DNA of 12,073 nt from an uncultured Eubacteriales bacterium (GCA_905210385.1 CAJLWS010000021.1:1-12073); one strand, 5' to 3'; counted from the stretch's first letter, positions 1 through 8,031 are shown. The notes: generated from the sequence alone by a model not told the origin. Made by a program: numbers and translations.

Positions 1-137
1 TGGCCGCCGCCTCCATCCAGATGGCCGCCCGGCAGCCCGACGACTGGTCCAAGGGTATCATCCTGTGCGTGGTGGTGGAGTTCTACGCCATCCTGTCCCT
101 GCTGGCCTCCATCCTGCTGCTGATGAACGCCCTGTGA
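1..137 (+). CDS. atpK: V/A-type ATPase subunit K (proteolipid), C-terminal part only
   Basis: The frame beginning at base 3 encodes the last 44 residues of the membrane rotor (c-ring) proteolipid, which carries ions through the membrane sector. The visible part has a polar loop (AARQPDDWSKG) and then a final hydrophobic helix containing the conserved ion-binding carboxylate in VVVEFYAILSLLAS. From memory of the Enterococcus hirae NtpK sequence, this glutamate matches Glu139 and the end of the protein aligns without gaps. The other ion ligands of NtpK (equivalents of Leu61, Thr64, Gln65 and Gln110) lie left of the window, so Na+ versus H+ specificity cannot be judged here. The gene is cut by the window edge and is followed 36 bases later by atpE. 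Confidence 0.9.
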   Translation, partial: AAASIQMAARQPDDWSKGIILCVVVEFYAILSLLASILLLMNAL

Positions 138-173
138 GGCGGTGGACGGCGAAGGGGAAAGGTGGGAGCGCGG

Positions 174-761
174 ATGGACGGAATGGACAAGATCCTGGAG
201 CGCATCAGCGCCGATGCCCAGGCGGAGGCCGATAGAATCCTGGCCCAGGCCCGGGATCAGGCCCGGGAGATCCGGGAGCGGTACGCTCTTCAGGCCCAGC
301 GGGAGGCCCAGGCCATTTTGGAGCGTGGCCGTCGGGAGGCGGCCCGGCTGGCGGAGCGTCTGGATGGCGCGGCGCAGCTGGAGCGGGGCAGAGCGGAGCT
401 GGCGGCCAAGCAGGAGATGGTGGAGGAGGCTTTCCGGCTGGCGCTGAAGGAACTGCGGGAGCTGCCCCGGGAGGACTATGTGTCCCTGCTGGCCGGGCTG
501 GCGGCCCGGGCGTCTTCCACGGGAAGGGAGGAGCTCATCTTCTCCCAGACAGATCGGGCGACCGTGGGGAAGGCGGTGGCGCAGGCCGCCAATCGGATGT
601 TGAGAGGGGGAAAACTGACTCTGTCCCAGGAGTGCCGGAGCATGGAGGGCGGCTTTGTCCTGCGCGGCGACGGGGTGGAGGTCAACTGCGGACTGGCGGC
701 CATGCTGCGCTGGGAGCGGGAACGGCTGACGGTTGACGTGGCCGGAGGACTGTTTCCGTGA
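174..761 (+). CDS. atpE: V/A-type ATPase subunit E (peripheral stalk)
   Basis: 195-residue subunit E, which with subunit G forms the peripheral stalk holding the A3B3 head against rotation. Residues 1 to about 105 are a long charged, Ala/Arg/Glu/Gln-rich helix (DAQAEADRILAQARDQ...) typical of the coiled-coil half. The C-terminal globular part carries the family-like ending MEGGFVLRGDGVEVNC and a final amphipathic helix. Length is normal for the family. The frame is also open from a GTG at 162, and another ATG lies at 183. I chose ATG 174 because clostridial E subunits usually begin M-[ND]-G-x-[DE]-K-I, and because a purine-rich GGTGGGAG sits about seven bases upstream. A separate subunit G gene is not visible in this stretch. 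The stop is 15 bases before atpC. Confidence 0.9.
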   Translation: MDGMDKILERISADAQAEADRILAQARDQAREIRERYALQAQREAQAILERGRREAARLAERLDGAAQLERGRAELAAKQEMVEEAFRLALKELRELPREDYVSLLAGLAARASSTGREELIFSQTDRATVGKAVAQAANRMLRGGKLTLSQECRSMEGGFVLRGDGVEVNCGLAAMLRWERERLTVDVAGGLFP

Positions 762-776
762 CGAGGAGGGGGAGGC

Positions 777-1778
777 ATGGGGAAGAAGAGAAAGGACACG
801 GACTATGTGTATCTCTCCACCCGGGTTAAGGCTATGGAGCGGGGGCTGCTGGACCGGGCGCGGGCGGAGCGCGTGTTGGCCGCGCCCACCGAAGAGGCGG
901 CGGCCAGGGTGCTCCAGGAGTGCGGCTACCCCGACCTGGCCGGTGTGACCGGCAGGGCGCTGGAGGCCGCCCTGGCCCAGCGGCAGAGGGAGATGTTGGA
1001 GGACCTGGCCGGGGACCTGCCCGACCGGACGGTACTGGACCTGTTCCGGGCACAGGTGGACTATCACAACGCCAAGGTGCTGGTAAAGGCCCAGGCCCTG
1101 GGGACGGATCCTACCCGCCTGCTGCTGGTTGGCGGCCGGTACTCTCCGGGGCGCTTGGCGGCCAACGGTCAGAAAGGGAAGCTGAGCGGCTATAGTCAAC
1201 GCTTCCGGAGAGCGGTGGAGGAAGGGCGGGAGGTGCTGGACGCCACCGGAGATCCCCAGCAGGTGGATTTCACGCTGGACCGGGCCTACTTTGAGGAGGC
1301 GATGGAGCTGGCCATCCGGACGGGAAGCAAATGTTTGACCGGGTATGTGGCTGTGCTCATTGACACGGCCAACCTGCGTGCCACCGTCCGGGCCTCTCGC
1401 CTGGGCAAAGGGACGGAGTTTCTCCGGCAGGCGTTGGTGCCCGGTGGAACGGTGTCCCCCTCCGCCCTGGCCCGGGCAGGGGGAGGGGACCTGGCCCGGC
1501 TGTTCCGGGGCGGACCGCTGGCCGCCGCCGCGGCGGCAGGGGCAGCGGCGACCGACCCCGGCTCCGGGCCTTTGACGGAGTTTGAGCGCCTGTGCGGCGA
1601 GGCGGTCGCCGCCTATTGGGACGAAAGCCCCAGGGTACCCTTCGGGGTAGAGCCCGTCGCGGCCTATCTCCATGCCCGGCAGGGTGAGACTGCGGCCATC
1701 CGGACGATTCTGGCCGGGCGCAGGGCGGGGATGGATGGGGAAGCCATCCGGCTGCGCCTGGGCCGACAGTATCGTTGA
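777..1778 (+). CDS. atpC: V/A-type ATPase subunit C (d-like, central stalk socket)
   Basis: 333-residue subunit of the AC39/subunit C family. It sits on top of the membrane rotor ring and couples the D/F shaft to it. Family features are the N-terminal DYVYLSTRVKAME segment, the PTEEAAARVLQECGY segment near residues 37-51, the helix around VDYHNAKVLVKA (residues 94-105), and a C-terminal domain ending in IRLRLGRQYR. The protein is mostly helical with no membrane segment. ATG 777 is preceded by a strong GAGGAGGGGG ribosome binding site. An alanine-rich stretch (residues 249-259, bases 1521-1553) lies between two helices and is probably a linker. The gene belongs to the K-E-C-F-A-B-D operon; its stop codon is part of the region that supplies the ribosome binding site of atpF. 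Confidence 0.9.
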   Translation: MGKKRKDTDYVYLSTRVKAMERGLLDRARAERVLAAPTEEAAARVLQECGYPDLAGVTGRALEAALAQRQREMLEDLAGDLPDRTVLDLFRAQVDYHNAKVLVKAQALGTDPTRLLLVGGRYSPGRLAANGQKGKLSGYSQRFRRAVEEGREVLDATGDPQQVDFTLDRAYFEEAMELAIRTGSKCLTGYVAVLIDTANLRATVRASRLGKGTEFLRQALVPGGTVSPSALARAGGGDLARLFRGGPLAAAAAAGAAATDPGSGPLTEFERLCGEAVAAYWDESPRVPFGVEPVAAYLHARQGETAAIRTILAGRRAGMDGEAIRLRLGRQYR

Positions 1779-1793
1779 GGAGGGAAAACTACG

Positions 1794-2105
1794 GTGGAAT
1801 ATCGCATCGCGGTGCTGGGTAGTCGGGACAGCATACTGGGGTTCCAAGCCCTGGGGCTGTCGGCATTCCCCGTCCAAAACCCGGAGGAGGCGCGCACCGT
1901 CCTCCACCGGATTGTCAAAGAGGACTATGGGATCATCTATCTCACGGAGGATCTGGCAAAAGATCTGGAGAGGGACATCGCCCGCTATCAGGACGTGCCC
2001 ATCCCGGCAATCATACTCATTCCCGGTGGAAACGGTCCTCTGGGCATTGGTGCGGAGAAGATTGAGGAGGCGGTGGGACGGGCAGTAGGTGCTGATATTC
2101 TCTGA
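1794..2105 (+). CDS. atpF: V/A-type ATPase subunit F (central shaft)
   Basis: 103-residue subunit F, the small Rossmann-like protein that binds subunit D in the rotating shaft and modulates catalysis. The sequence MEYRIAVLGSRDSILGFQALG followed by YGIIYLTEDLA and PAIILIPGGNG matches the alternating strand/helix pattern of the family, and the length is typical. The start is a GTG at 1794, with AGGAGGG at 1778-1784 nine bases upstream, the usual clostridial spacing. No alternative ATG gives a full-length product. The gene begins 15 bases after atpC and ends 33 bases before atpA. Confidence 0.9.
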   Translation: MEYRIAVLGSRDSILGFQALGLSAFPVQNPEEARTVLHRIVKEDYGIIYLTEDLAKDLERDIARYQDVPIPAIILIPGGNGPLGIGAEKIEEAVGRAVGADIL

Positions 2106-2138
2106 ACAAAACTGACCACAGGAAAAGAGGCTAAATGT

Positions 2139-3914
2139 ATGGGTAAAGTAGTAAAGGTCTCCGGACCCCTGGTGGTGGCCGCCGGACTGACGGATGCCAA
2201 TCTGTCCGATGTAGTCCGAGTGGGTCCCCAGCGGCTCATCGGTGAGATCCTCAACATGAACGGGGACGCTGCATCCATCCAGGTGTATGAGGAGACCTCC
2301 GGACTGGGGCCAGGAGCAGCGGTGGTCACCACCGGCCACCCTATGAGCGTGGAGCTGGGCCCAGGTATGATCGGGAATATTTACGACGGCATTCAACGCC
2401 CCCTAGAGGAGATCCTGAAAAAAACGGGGGATAGCAGCTTACCCCGGGGAATGGAGGTGCCTCCCATTGATCCGGAGCAGCTGTGGACGTTCACTCCTGT
2501 GGCCCGGGCCGGGGACCGGGTGGTAGGGGGTGACATCATCGGCACGGTGCCTGAGACGCCCTCTGTGCTCCATAGAATCCTGGTACCTCCATACTTGAAG
2601 GGTACCCTCAAGAGCGTGGCCCAGGCCGGCACCTACAACGTCAAACAGACGGTGGCGGTGCTGGAAAAAGAGGACGGCACCCAGGTGGAGCTGGCCATGA
2701 GCCAGCGCTGGCCGGTGCGGGTGGGACGGCCCTACAAGCGCAAATATCCTCCCACTCAGCCCCTGGCGTCCGGTCAGCGAATTGTGGACACGTTTTTCCC
2801 TCTGGCAAAGGGAGGCACTGCCGCTATCCCCGGTCCCTTCGGCTCGGGCAAGACGGTGATGCAGCACGCCCTGGCCAAGTGGTCCGACGTGGACATCGTG
2901 GTCTACATCGGCTGTGGCGAGCGGGGCAATGAGATGACCGACGTGCTCCGGGAGTTTCCAGAGCTGGTCGATCCCCGCACGGGCCAGTCCCTGATGAAGC
3001 GCACAGTGCTCATCGCCAACACCTCCGACATGCCGGTGGCAGCTCGGGAGGCGTCCATCTATACCGGTATCACCATCGCTGAGTACTTCCGGGACATGGG
3101 GTATGATGTGGCGGTCATCGCAGACTCCACCTCCCGGTGGGCGGAGGCCCTCCGGGAGATGTCCGGCCGGCTGGAGGAGATGCCCGGTGAGGAGGGCTAC
3201 CCCGCCTACCTGGCATCCCGGCTGGCCCAGTTCTATGAGCGGGCGGGCAGCGTAGAGTGCCTGGGCAGCGGAGAGCGCCGGGGCTCGCTTACCGCAGTGG
3301 GGGCGGTGTCTCCACCCGGGGGTGATTTGTCCGAGCCGGTGAGCCAGGCCACCATGCGCATCGTCAAGGTGTTCTGGGCGCTGGACGCCCGACTGGCCTA
3401 TCAGCGCCATTTCCCTGCCATCCACTGGCTGGGTTCCTACTCCCTGTACCTGGACTCTTTGAGGTTGTGGTTCGGCGAGAACCTGGGCCCGGAGTTCCTC
3501 CGGAATCGAGAGCGGGCCATGAGCCTGCTTCAGAGCGAGGCCAGCTTGAACGAGATTGTCCAGCTGGTGGGCAAGGATGCCCTGTCCCCAGCCGATCAGC
3601 TCACCTTGGAGTCTGCCCGCATGGTGCGGGAGGACTTTTTACAGCAGAACTCCTTTCTGGATGTGGATGCCTACTCCAGCTACGATCGGCAGGAGAAACT
3701 GCTGGCCCTGATCCTGGACTATGACGGGCTGTGCCGGGCAGCCATCGGGCGGGGAGCGACTCCGGCGGACCTGTTCGCCATCCCCAGCCGGGAGAGGATC
3801 GGCCGGGCCAAGTCGGTCCCCGCCGATGCGTATGTCTGGACCTACGCCGCCATCCGGGAGGAGATGGAGCGGGAGATCGGCCAAATCACGGGAAAGGCTG
3901 GTGAAGCGCGGTGA
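2139..3914 (+). CDS. atpA: V/A-type ATPase catalytic subunit A
   Basis: 591-residue catalytic subunit that hydrolyses or makes ATP in the A3B3 head. A V/A-type A subunit is shown by the normal length, the N-terminal barrel with the GPLVVAAGL start, and the extra 'non-homologous' region (roughly residues 115-190) absent from F-type beta subunits. Residues 232-239 are the P-loop GPFGSGKT. Residues 258-266 (GCGERGNEM) contain the catalytic glutamate, E261. Residues 325-334 (AVIADSTSRW) form the Walker B region. All key catalytic residues are present, and P-loop numbering agrees with the E. hirae A subunit as I remember it. ATG 2139 follows AAGAGG eight bases upstream. The last four bases overlap the atpB start (GTGA), which favours coupled translation of the two head subunits. 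Confidence 0.97.
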   Translation: MGKVVKVSGPLVVAAGLTDANLSDVVRVGPQRLIGEILNMNGDAASIQVYEETSGLGPGAAVVTTGHPMSVELGPGMIGNIYDGIQRPLEEILKKTGDSSLPRGMEVPPIDPEQLWTFTPVARAGDRVVGGDIIGTVPETPSVLHRILVPPYLKGTLKSVAQAGTYNVKQTVAVLEKEDGTQVELAMSQRWPVRVGRPYKRKYPPTQPLASGQRIVDTFFPLAKGGTAAIPGPFGSGKTVMQHALAKWSDVDIVVYIGCGERGNEMTDVLREFPELVDPRTGQSLMKRTVLIANTSDMPVAAREASIYTGITIAEYFRDMGYDVAVIADSTSRWAEALREMSGRLEEMPGEEGYPAYLASRLAQFYERAGSVECLGSGERRGSLTAVGAVSPPGGDLSEPVSQATMRIVKVFWALDARLAYQRHFPAIHWLGSYSLYLDSLRLWFGENLGPEFLRNRERAMSLLQSEASLNEIVQLVGKDALSPADQLTLESARMVREDFLQQNSFLDVDAYSSYDRQEKLLALILDYDGLCRAAIGRGATPADLFAIPSRERIGRAKSVPADAYVWTYAAIREEMEREIGQITGKAGEAR

Positions 3915-5293
3915 TCCGGGAATATCAGACCATCCAGGAGGTCACCCCGCCCCTGATGCTGGTGCGGATGGTGGACAACGTGGCCTATGACGAGCTGGCG
4001 GAGGTTGAGCTGTCCGACGGCGGCATCCGCCGGGGTAAGGTGCTGGAAGTCAACGGCCATACCGCCGTGGTACAACTCTTTGAATCCGCCGCAGGCATCA
4101 ATCTGGCCCAGTCCAAGGTGCGTTTTCTGGGCCACCCCCTCCAGCTGGGGGTGGCGGGGGACATGCTGGGCCGGGTGTTCAACGGCATGGGCCGGCCCAT
4201 TGACGGCGGGCCGGAGATCCTGGCCGAGGAGTATCGGGACATCAACGGCCTACCCATGAACCCGGCGGCCCGGGACTATCCCAACGAGTTTATTCAGACT
4301 GGCATCTCTACTATTGACGGGCTAAACACCCTGGTCCGGGGACAGAAGCTGCCCATCTTCTCTGGCTCAGGCCTGCCCCACGCCAACCTGGCTGCCCAGA
4401 TCGCCCGGCAGGCCCGGGTCCTGGGTGAGGATGCGGGCAGCTTCGCCGTGGTGTTCGCTGCCATCGGCATCACCTTTGAGGAGTCTGAATTCTTTGTCCA
4501 AGAGTTCCAGCGCACCGGTGCGATCCACCGCACGGTGCTGTTCTCCAATCTGGCGGGCGACCCCGCCGTGGAGCGTATTGCCACTCCACGGATGGCCCTC
4601 ACCGCCGCAGAGTATTTGGCCTTTGAAAAGGATATGCATGTGCTGGTTATCCTCACCGATATCACCAATTACGCCGAGGCCCTCCGGGAGGTGTCTGCGG
4701 CCAAGAAGGAGGTGCCTGGCCGCCGGGGCTTCCCCGGCTACCTGTATACCAACCTGGCTACCATCTACGAGCGGGCGGGACGGCAGCTGGGCAAGAAGGG
4801 CTCCATCACCCTCATCCCCATCCTCACCATGCCGGAGGACGACAAGACCCACCCCATCCCCGACCTGACGGGCTATATCACCGAGGGGCAGATCATCCTC
4901 TCCCGGGCGCTGTACCGGCAGGGCATCAACCCCCCGGTGGATGTGCTGCCTTCCCTGTCCCGCCTGAAGGACAAGGGCATCGGCAAGGGCCGCACCCGGG
5001 AGGACCACGCAGACACCATGAACCAGCTCTTTGCCGCCTATTCCACCGGCAAGGACAACAAGGAACTCATGTCCATCCTGGGCGAGGGGGCCCTCACCCC
5101 CACCGACCTTTTGTACGCCAAGTTCGCCGACGAGTTTGAGCGTCGGTATGTGAACCAGGGGTACGGGGAGAACCGCTCCATCGAGGAGACGCTGGATCTG
5201 GGTTGGGAGCTGCTTTCCATCCTGCCCAGGAGCGAGCTCAAGCGCATCCGGCAGAGCTATATCGACAAATACCTGCCGCAAGGGGAGGGGTAA
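3911..5293 (+). CDS. atpB: V/A-type ATPase non-catalytic subunit B
   Basis: 460-residue B subunit of the A3B3 head. It has the fold of the A subunit but a degenerate P-loop: SGSGLPHA at residues 151-158 replaces GxxxxGKT, as expected for a non-catalytic B subunit. Arg351, within LPSLSRLKDKGIGKG, occupies the position of the arginine finger that reaches into the neighbouring catalytic site (Arg350 in E. hirae). Other family segments are the N-terminal EYQTIQEV, ERIATPRMALTAAEYLAFE and DDKTHPIPDLTGYITEGQI. The start is a GTG at 3911 that shares four bases with the atpA stop (GTGA). Upstream purines inside the atpA end are weak, so translation probably depends on ribosomes finishing atpA. The stop is three bases before atpD. 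Confidence 0.97.
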   Translation: MIREYQTIQEVTPPLMLVRMVDNVAYDELAEVELSDGGIRRGKVLEVNGHTAVVQLFESAAGINLAQSKVRFLGHPLQLGVAGDMLGRVFNGMGRPIDGGPEILAEEYRDINGLPMNPAARDYPNEFIQTGISTIDGLNTLVRGQKLPIFSGSGLPHANLAAQIARQARVLGEDAGSFAVVFAAIGITFEESEFFVQEFQRTGAIHRTVLFSNLAGDPAVERIATPRMALTAAEYLAFEKDMHVLVILTDITNYAEALREVSAAKKEVPGRRGFPGYLYTNLATIYERAGRQLGKKGSITLIPILTMPEDDKTHPIPDLTGYITEGQIILSRALYRQGINPPVDVLPSLSRLKDKGIGKGRTREDHADTMNQLFAAYSTGKDNKELMSILGEGALTPTDLLYAKFADEFERRYVNQGYGENRSIEETLDLGWELLSILPRSELKRIRQSYIDKYLPQGEG

Positions 5294-5296
5294 GCC

Positions 5297-5980
5297 ATGG
5301 CCGCCATAGTCACCACCCCAACCCGTATGGAGCTAACCCGGCTCAAGGGCAAACTTCGCACCGCCCAGCGGGGACACAAGCTGCTCCGGGACAAGCAGGA
5401 CGAGTTGATGAAGCGGTTTCTGGACATGGTCCGAGAGGCGCGTGCCCTCCGCGCCCAGGTAGAAGGGGATTTGATGCGGGTATACGGCAGCTTTACCATG
5501 GCCTCTGCTCTGATGGGCGGCGAGGCGCTGGAGCAGGCGCTGATGTACCCCAAGTGGAATGTGGAACTAAACATGACCACTCAAAATGTCATGGGAGTCA
5601 AGGTACCTCGCTATGAGTTTAAGAACCAGGTGGGCAACGTGGGAGACAGGATTCCCTATGGTTTCGCCGCCACCTCAGGTGAACTGGACGATGCAGTAGA
5701 GGAGCTGGAAAGCACGCTTCCCCACATGTTTCAACTGGCCCAGGCCGAAAAAACCGTCCAACTGCTGGCCCGGGAAATTGAGAAGACCCGCCGCCGGGTC
5801 AATGCCTTGGAATATATGGTTATTCCCAATACCCAAGAGGCCATTCGATCGATCGCCATGAAGCTGGAGGAAAATGACCGGGCCACCACCACTCGCCTGA
5901 TGAAGGTGAAAGATATGCTGCTGGAGCAGGCTATCGCTGAGCAAAGAGCATGGGACACCCAGATGTGGGAGCGTTTCTAG
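5297..5980 (+). CDS. atpD: V/A-type ATPase subunit D (central rotor shaft)
   Basis: 227-residue subunit D, the antiparallel coiled-coil axle that turns inside the A3B3 head. The N-terminal segment (residues 7-36), with TPTRMELTRLKGKLRTAQRG and KLLRDKQDELM, is the family signature. The C-terminal segment RRRVNALEYMVIPN followed by helical repeats is also typical. The middle part (about residues 60-135) is the less conserved hairpin. ATG 5297 is preceded by GGGGAGGGG overlapping the end of atpB, and only three bases separate the two genes. This is the last gene of the operon; a stable hairpin begins 22 bases after the stop. Confidence 0.95.
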   Translation: MAAIVTTPTRMELTRLKGKLRTAQRGHKLLRDKQDELMKRFLDMVREARALRAQVEGDLMRVYGSFTMASALMGGEALEQALMYPKWNVELNMTTQNVMGVKVPRYEFKNQVGNVGDRIPYGFAATSGELDDAVEELESTLPHMFQLAQAEKTVQLLAREIEKTRRRVNALEYMVIPNTQEAIRSIAMKLEENDRATTTRLMKVKDMLLEQAIAEQRAWDTQMWERF

Positions 5981-6001
5981 AGAGCGGGATGACGAGGGAA
6001 A

Positions 6002-6039
6002 GCCCCCTGAAAGCCTGCTTGTGCCAGGCCTCAGGGGGC
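6002..6039. terminator. GC-rich hairpin after atpD, possible terminator
   Basis: A perfect 9-base inverted repeat (GCCCCCTGA at 6002-6010 with TCAGGGGGC at 6031-6039) encloses an inner 5-base stem (GCCTG 6013-6017 with CAGGC 6025-6029) and a 7-base loop. It lies between the convergent atpD (+) and the C-S lyase gene (-). No run of T follows on the + strand. On the - strand the hairpin is followed only by a short TTTCCC. It may therefore end or slow the ATPase transcript or block read-through from both sides, but it is not a textbook intrinsic terminator. The remaining bases up to 6221 show no gene or other structure that I can support. Confidence 0.5.
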
Positions 6040-6221
6040 GAGCTTGCTTGAGAATATGGAGTCGGATTCCGGTGGTGTGCGACGGGAGAAAGCGCACGGT
6101 GCTCTGTCCGGAACGCCGCGTCTGCGCATCTGCTGGCCGATTCAATGGTATTGCAGGGGCCGACCACAGCGGTGGGGCGAAGGAAATTGGGAAAGACACC
6201 GGCATCTGGCAGGAAAAGAGA

Positions 6222-7451
6222 TCAGGGGAGAGGCGTTGTTCCCGCGCAATGAAATACGAATCGGTCCAGACGATCAAAGGCATCCTGAATCCGGGAGAGG
6301 GGGAGGGCTAGGTTGACTCGGATGTGGCAGGGGCCGTGGAAGGGACGACCGTCCTGCCAGGCCACCCCCACATCCCAGCCGGCCTGGAGCAGCTGGTCCA
6401 GGGTTTTACCCTGCTGGGCGCACCAGTTGGTGCAGTCCAAAAAGAGCATATAGGTGCCCTGGGGCTTGGACACCTGGATCCCATCGAAGTGGCGGGCGAT
6501 GTAATCGCAGGCGTAGTCTACGTTTCCGGTGAGTACTTGGCGCAGCTCGTCTAGCCACTCCTGCCCCTCCAGCTGGTAGGCGCCGATGAGGGCGTGCATG
6601 GACAGCACATTCATGCTGTTGTAGTGGGACAGGGAGGACTCCTTGTCCACCCGGTTTCGCAGCCACGGGTTGTAGATGATGTGGTAGCTGCCCACCAGGC
6701 CGGCCAGATTGAAGGTCTTAGAGGGGGCGTAGAGGGCCACAGTACGCTGCCGGGCGTCCTCGCTCACCATTTGGGTGGGGATGTGGGGATGGCCCTCCAG
6801 GGTCAGGTCGGACCAGATCTCGTCGGAGATCACATAGACGTCATGTTTCCGGCACAGCTCCATGAACTGCTCCAGCTCCCAGCGCTCCCATACCCGGCCG
6901 CAGGGGTTGTGGGGAGAGCAGAGAATGGCGGCGTGGATATGGTTGTCCACGATCTTCTGTTCCATGTCGGCAAAGTCCATACGCCAAACGTTGTCCTCAT
7001 CTAAAATTAGAGGGGTGGACACCACATGGTATCCGTTGTTGGACAGGGAGTTGAGAAAGCCGATGTAGGTGGGGGAGTGGACCAGCACTTTGTCCCCCCG
7101 GGAGCACAGTACATTCAGGGCACTGACCACCCCGCCCAGCACGCCGTTCTCATAGCCGATGTGCTCTGGGCACAGGCCGGTGACACCGTTGCGCGTTTCC
7201 TGCCAGCGGATGATGGAGGAGAAATACTCCTCCGCGGGCAGGAAGTAGCCGTACAGGGGGGGTTCCGCCCGGCGGATGATGGCCTGGGGGATGGTGGGGA
7301 CGGTGGGGAAATTCATGTCCGCTACCCACATGGGAATGACGTCAAAGCCCGCTTTGGGCGCGGGGATGGAATGGGGGAACCGCCCGACCATGTCCACGGC
7401 CAGAGCGTCCTTTCCTTTCCGGTCCAGGATGGAGGTGAAATCGTACTTCAA
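6222..7451 (-). CDS. patB: PLP-dependent C-S lyase, MalY/PatB family (cystathionine beta-lyase-like)
   Basis: Fold-type I aminotransferase-like enzyme of the MalY/PatB group, which cleaves C-S bonds of cystathionine or cysteine conjugates to give thiol, pyruvate and ammonia. With the start chosen here it has 409 residues, close to the 387-390 usual for the family. Visible features are WVADMNF near the N-terminus, SPHNPCGRVW (residues 179-188) and SDEIWSDL (from 209), whose aspartate contacts the PLP ring nitrogen. PSKTFNLAG (243-251) carries the Schiff-base Lys245, and HIRVNLALP near the end carries the carboxylate-binding arginine. The frame is open to an ATG at 7538, but those extra 29 residues are unlike the family. 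A TTG at 7449-7451 gives the family start (M)KYDF and has AAGAAGGG at 7458-7465 six bases away, so I take TTG. The exact substrate is not determined by the sequence. Confidence 0.93.
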   Translation of the reverse strand: MKYDFTSILDRKGKDALAVDMVGRFPHSIPAPKAGFDVIPMWVADMNFPTVPTIPQAIIRRAEPPLYGYFLPAEEYFSSIIRWQETRNGVTGLCPEHIGYENGVLGGVVSALNVLCSRGDKVLVHSPTYIGFLNSLSNNGYHVVSTPLILDEDNVWRMDFADMEQKIVDNHIHAAILCSPHNPCGRVWERWELEQFMELCRKHDVYVISDEIWSDLTLEGHPHIPTQMVSEDARQRTVALYAPSKTFNLAGLVGSYHIIYNPWLRNRVDKESSLSHYNSMNVLSMHALIGAYQLEGQEWLDELRQVLTGNVDYACDYIARHFDGIQVSKPQGTYMLFLDCTNWCAQQGKTLDQLLQAGWDVGVAWQDGRPFHGPCHIRVNLALPLSRIQDAFDRLDRFVFHCAGTTPLP

Positions 7452-7488
7452 AAGGAACCCTTCTTTCTGGTGTGAAAACTGTGAGGCC

Positions 7489-7494
7489 AGTATA
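7489..7494 (-). promoter_or_regulatory. Possible -10 box for the MalY/PatB gene
   Basis: On the - strand TATACT lies about 38 bases upstream of the TTG start, which would give a leader of roughly 30 bases containing the ribosome binding site. I find no good -35 hexamer at 16-18 bases spacing and no extended -10 motif, so an activator or transcription from further upstream remains possible. Confidence 0.35.
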
Positions 7495-7495
7495 C

Positions 7496-8031
7496 TACAA
7501 AAAGGCGAAGGATGGGAGTGCCCAGATGGCGGCAGCAAACCGAAAAAGGGGCCGACGTTTTGCCCAATGTGGGAGGATATGCACCTTGAAGGGTTTTATT
7601 CCATCCGGTATTCTGCTCTGCATGTCCTATATTGCGGGGTGGAATGGGGAGCGCCCAGGATGATAGAAAAGTAATAAGACAGATGGATTTTCGATCCTGA
7701 CTTGTCTCCCACATATATTGCGGCATAACGCTCCCCTTTGAGAACGGAAAAGAACACTTCTGAAATGGTTCGCCATGGTGCGCGTTGGCCGGGGAAAAGG
7801 TTCGATGATATTGACCACCGGTTTGGACTGCGCCTGAATGGGCCAGCGCAGCGTGAAACTTGTGAGAGATTTCAAAATATGGATAAGATCCGGGGCGGGA
7901 GAAGGGTGCGCCCTGCCCTTCCCAGTCCGGCTCTTTTGCAAATTGCTGTGCCACAATGTCTATCAACGGCCCATAGATGCGGCCTAGTGCGTCGGGGCCC
8001 AGAGGTAACGGCGAAAAAGCCTGTCCCACCG
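7496..8031. other. Gene-poor gap with one orphan open frame on the - strand
   Basis: These roughly 535 bases hold no gene I recognise. On the - strand a frame is open for 195 codons from a GTG at 8035, which overlaps the TGA of the ABC-class ATPase (GTGA), to a TGA at 7448-7450, which overlaps the TTG of the lyase (TTGA). Its first part (VTVGQAFSPLPLGPDALGR) looks protein-like. The last 90 or so residues are poor in normal protein features. A second - strand frame (about 7627-7953) looks more protein-like in its middle, for example SKPVVNIIEPFPRPTRT. This would fit a decayed gene with a frameshift, or no gene at all. There is also a 10-base direct repeat, TATATTGCGG, at 7628-7637 and 7714-7723, and an 8-base inverted pair (GGGGAGCG 7646-7653, CGCTCCCC 7729-7736) enclosing CAGGAT/ATCCTG. 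Confidence 0.4.

Noticed and set aside
2439..3425. 328-codon open frame on the - strand inside atpA
   Set aside because: It is an antisense shadow of a well-supported ATPase gene in GC-rich DNA and has no recognisable product or promoter.
4367..5281. 304-codon open frame on the - strand inside atpB
   Set aside because: It is an antisense shadow of atpB; its low-complexity His/Gln/Gly-rich translation fits codon bias of the real gene.
6040..6316. Open frames of 90-96 codons after atpD on the + strand
   Set aside because: No ribosome binding site or protein-like composition, and they run into the 3' end of the opposite-strand lyase gene.
6324..7475. Several + strand open frames over the lyase gene
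   Set aside because: They are antisense shadows; the - strand encodes a complete PLP enzyme with all catalytic residues.
7452..7538. N-terminal extension of the lyase to ATG 7538
   Set aside because: It is unlike the family, and the TTG start has a better-placed ribosome binding site.
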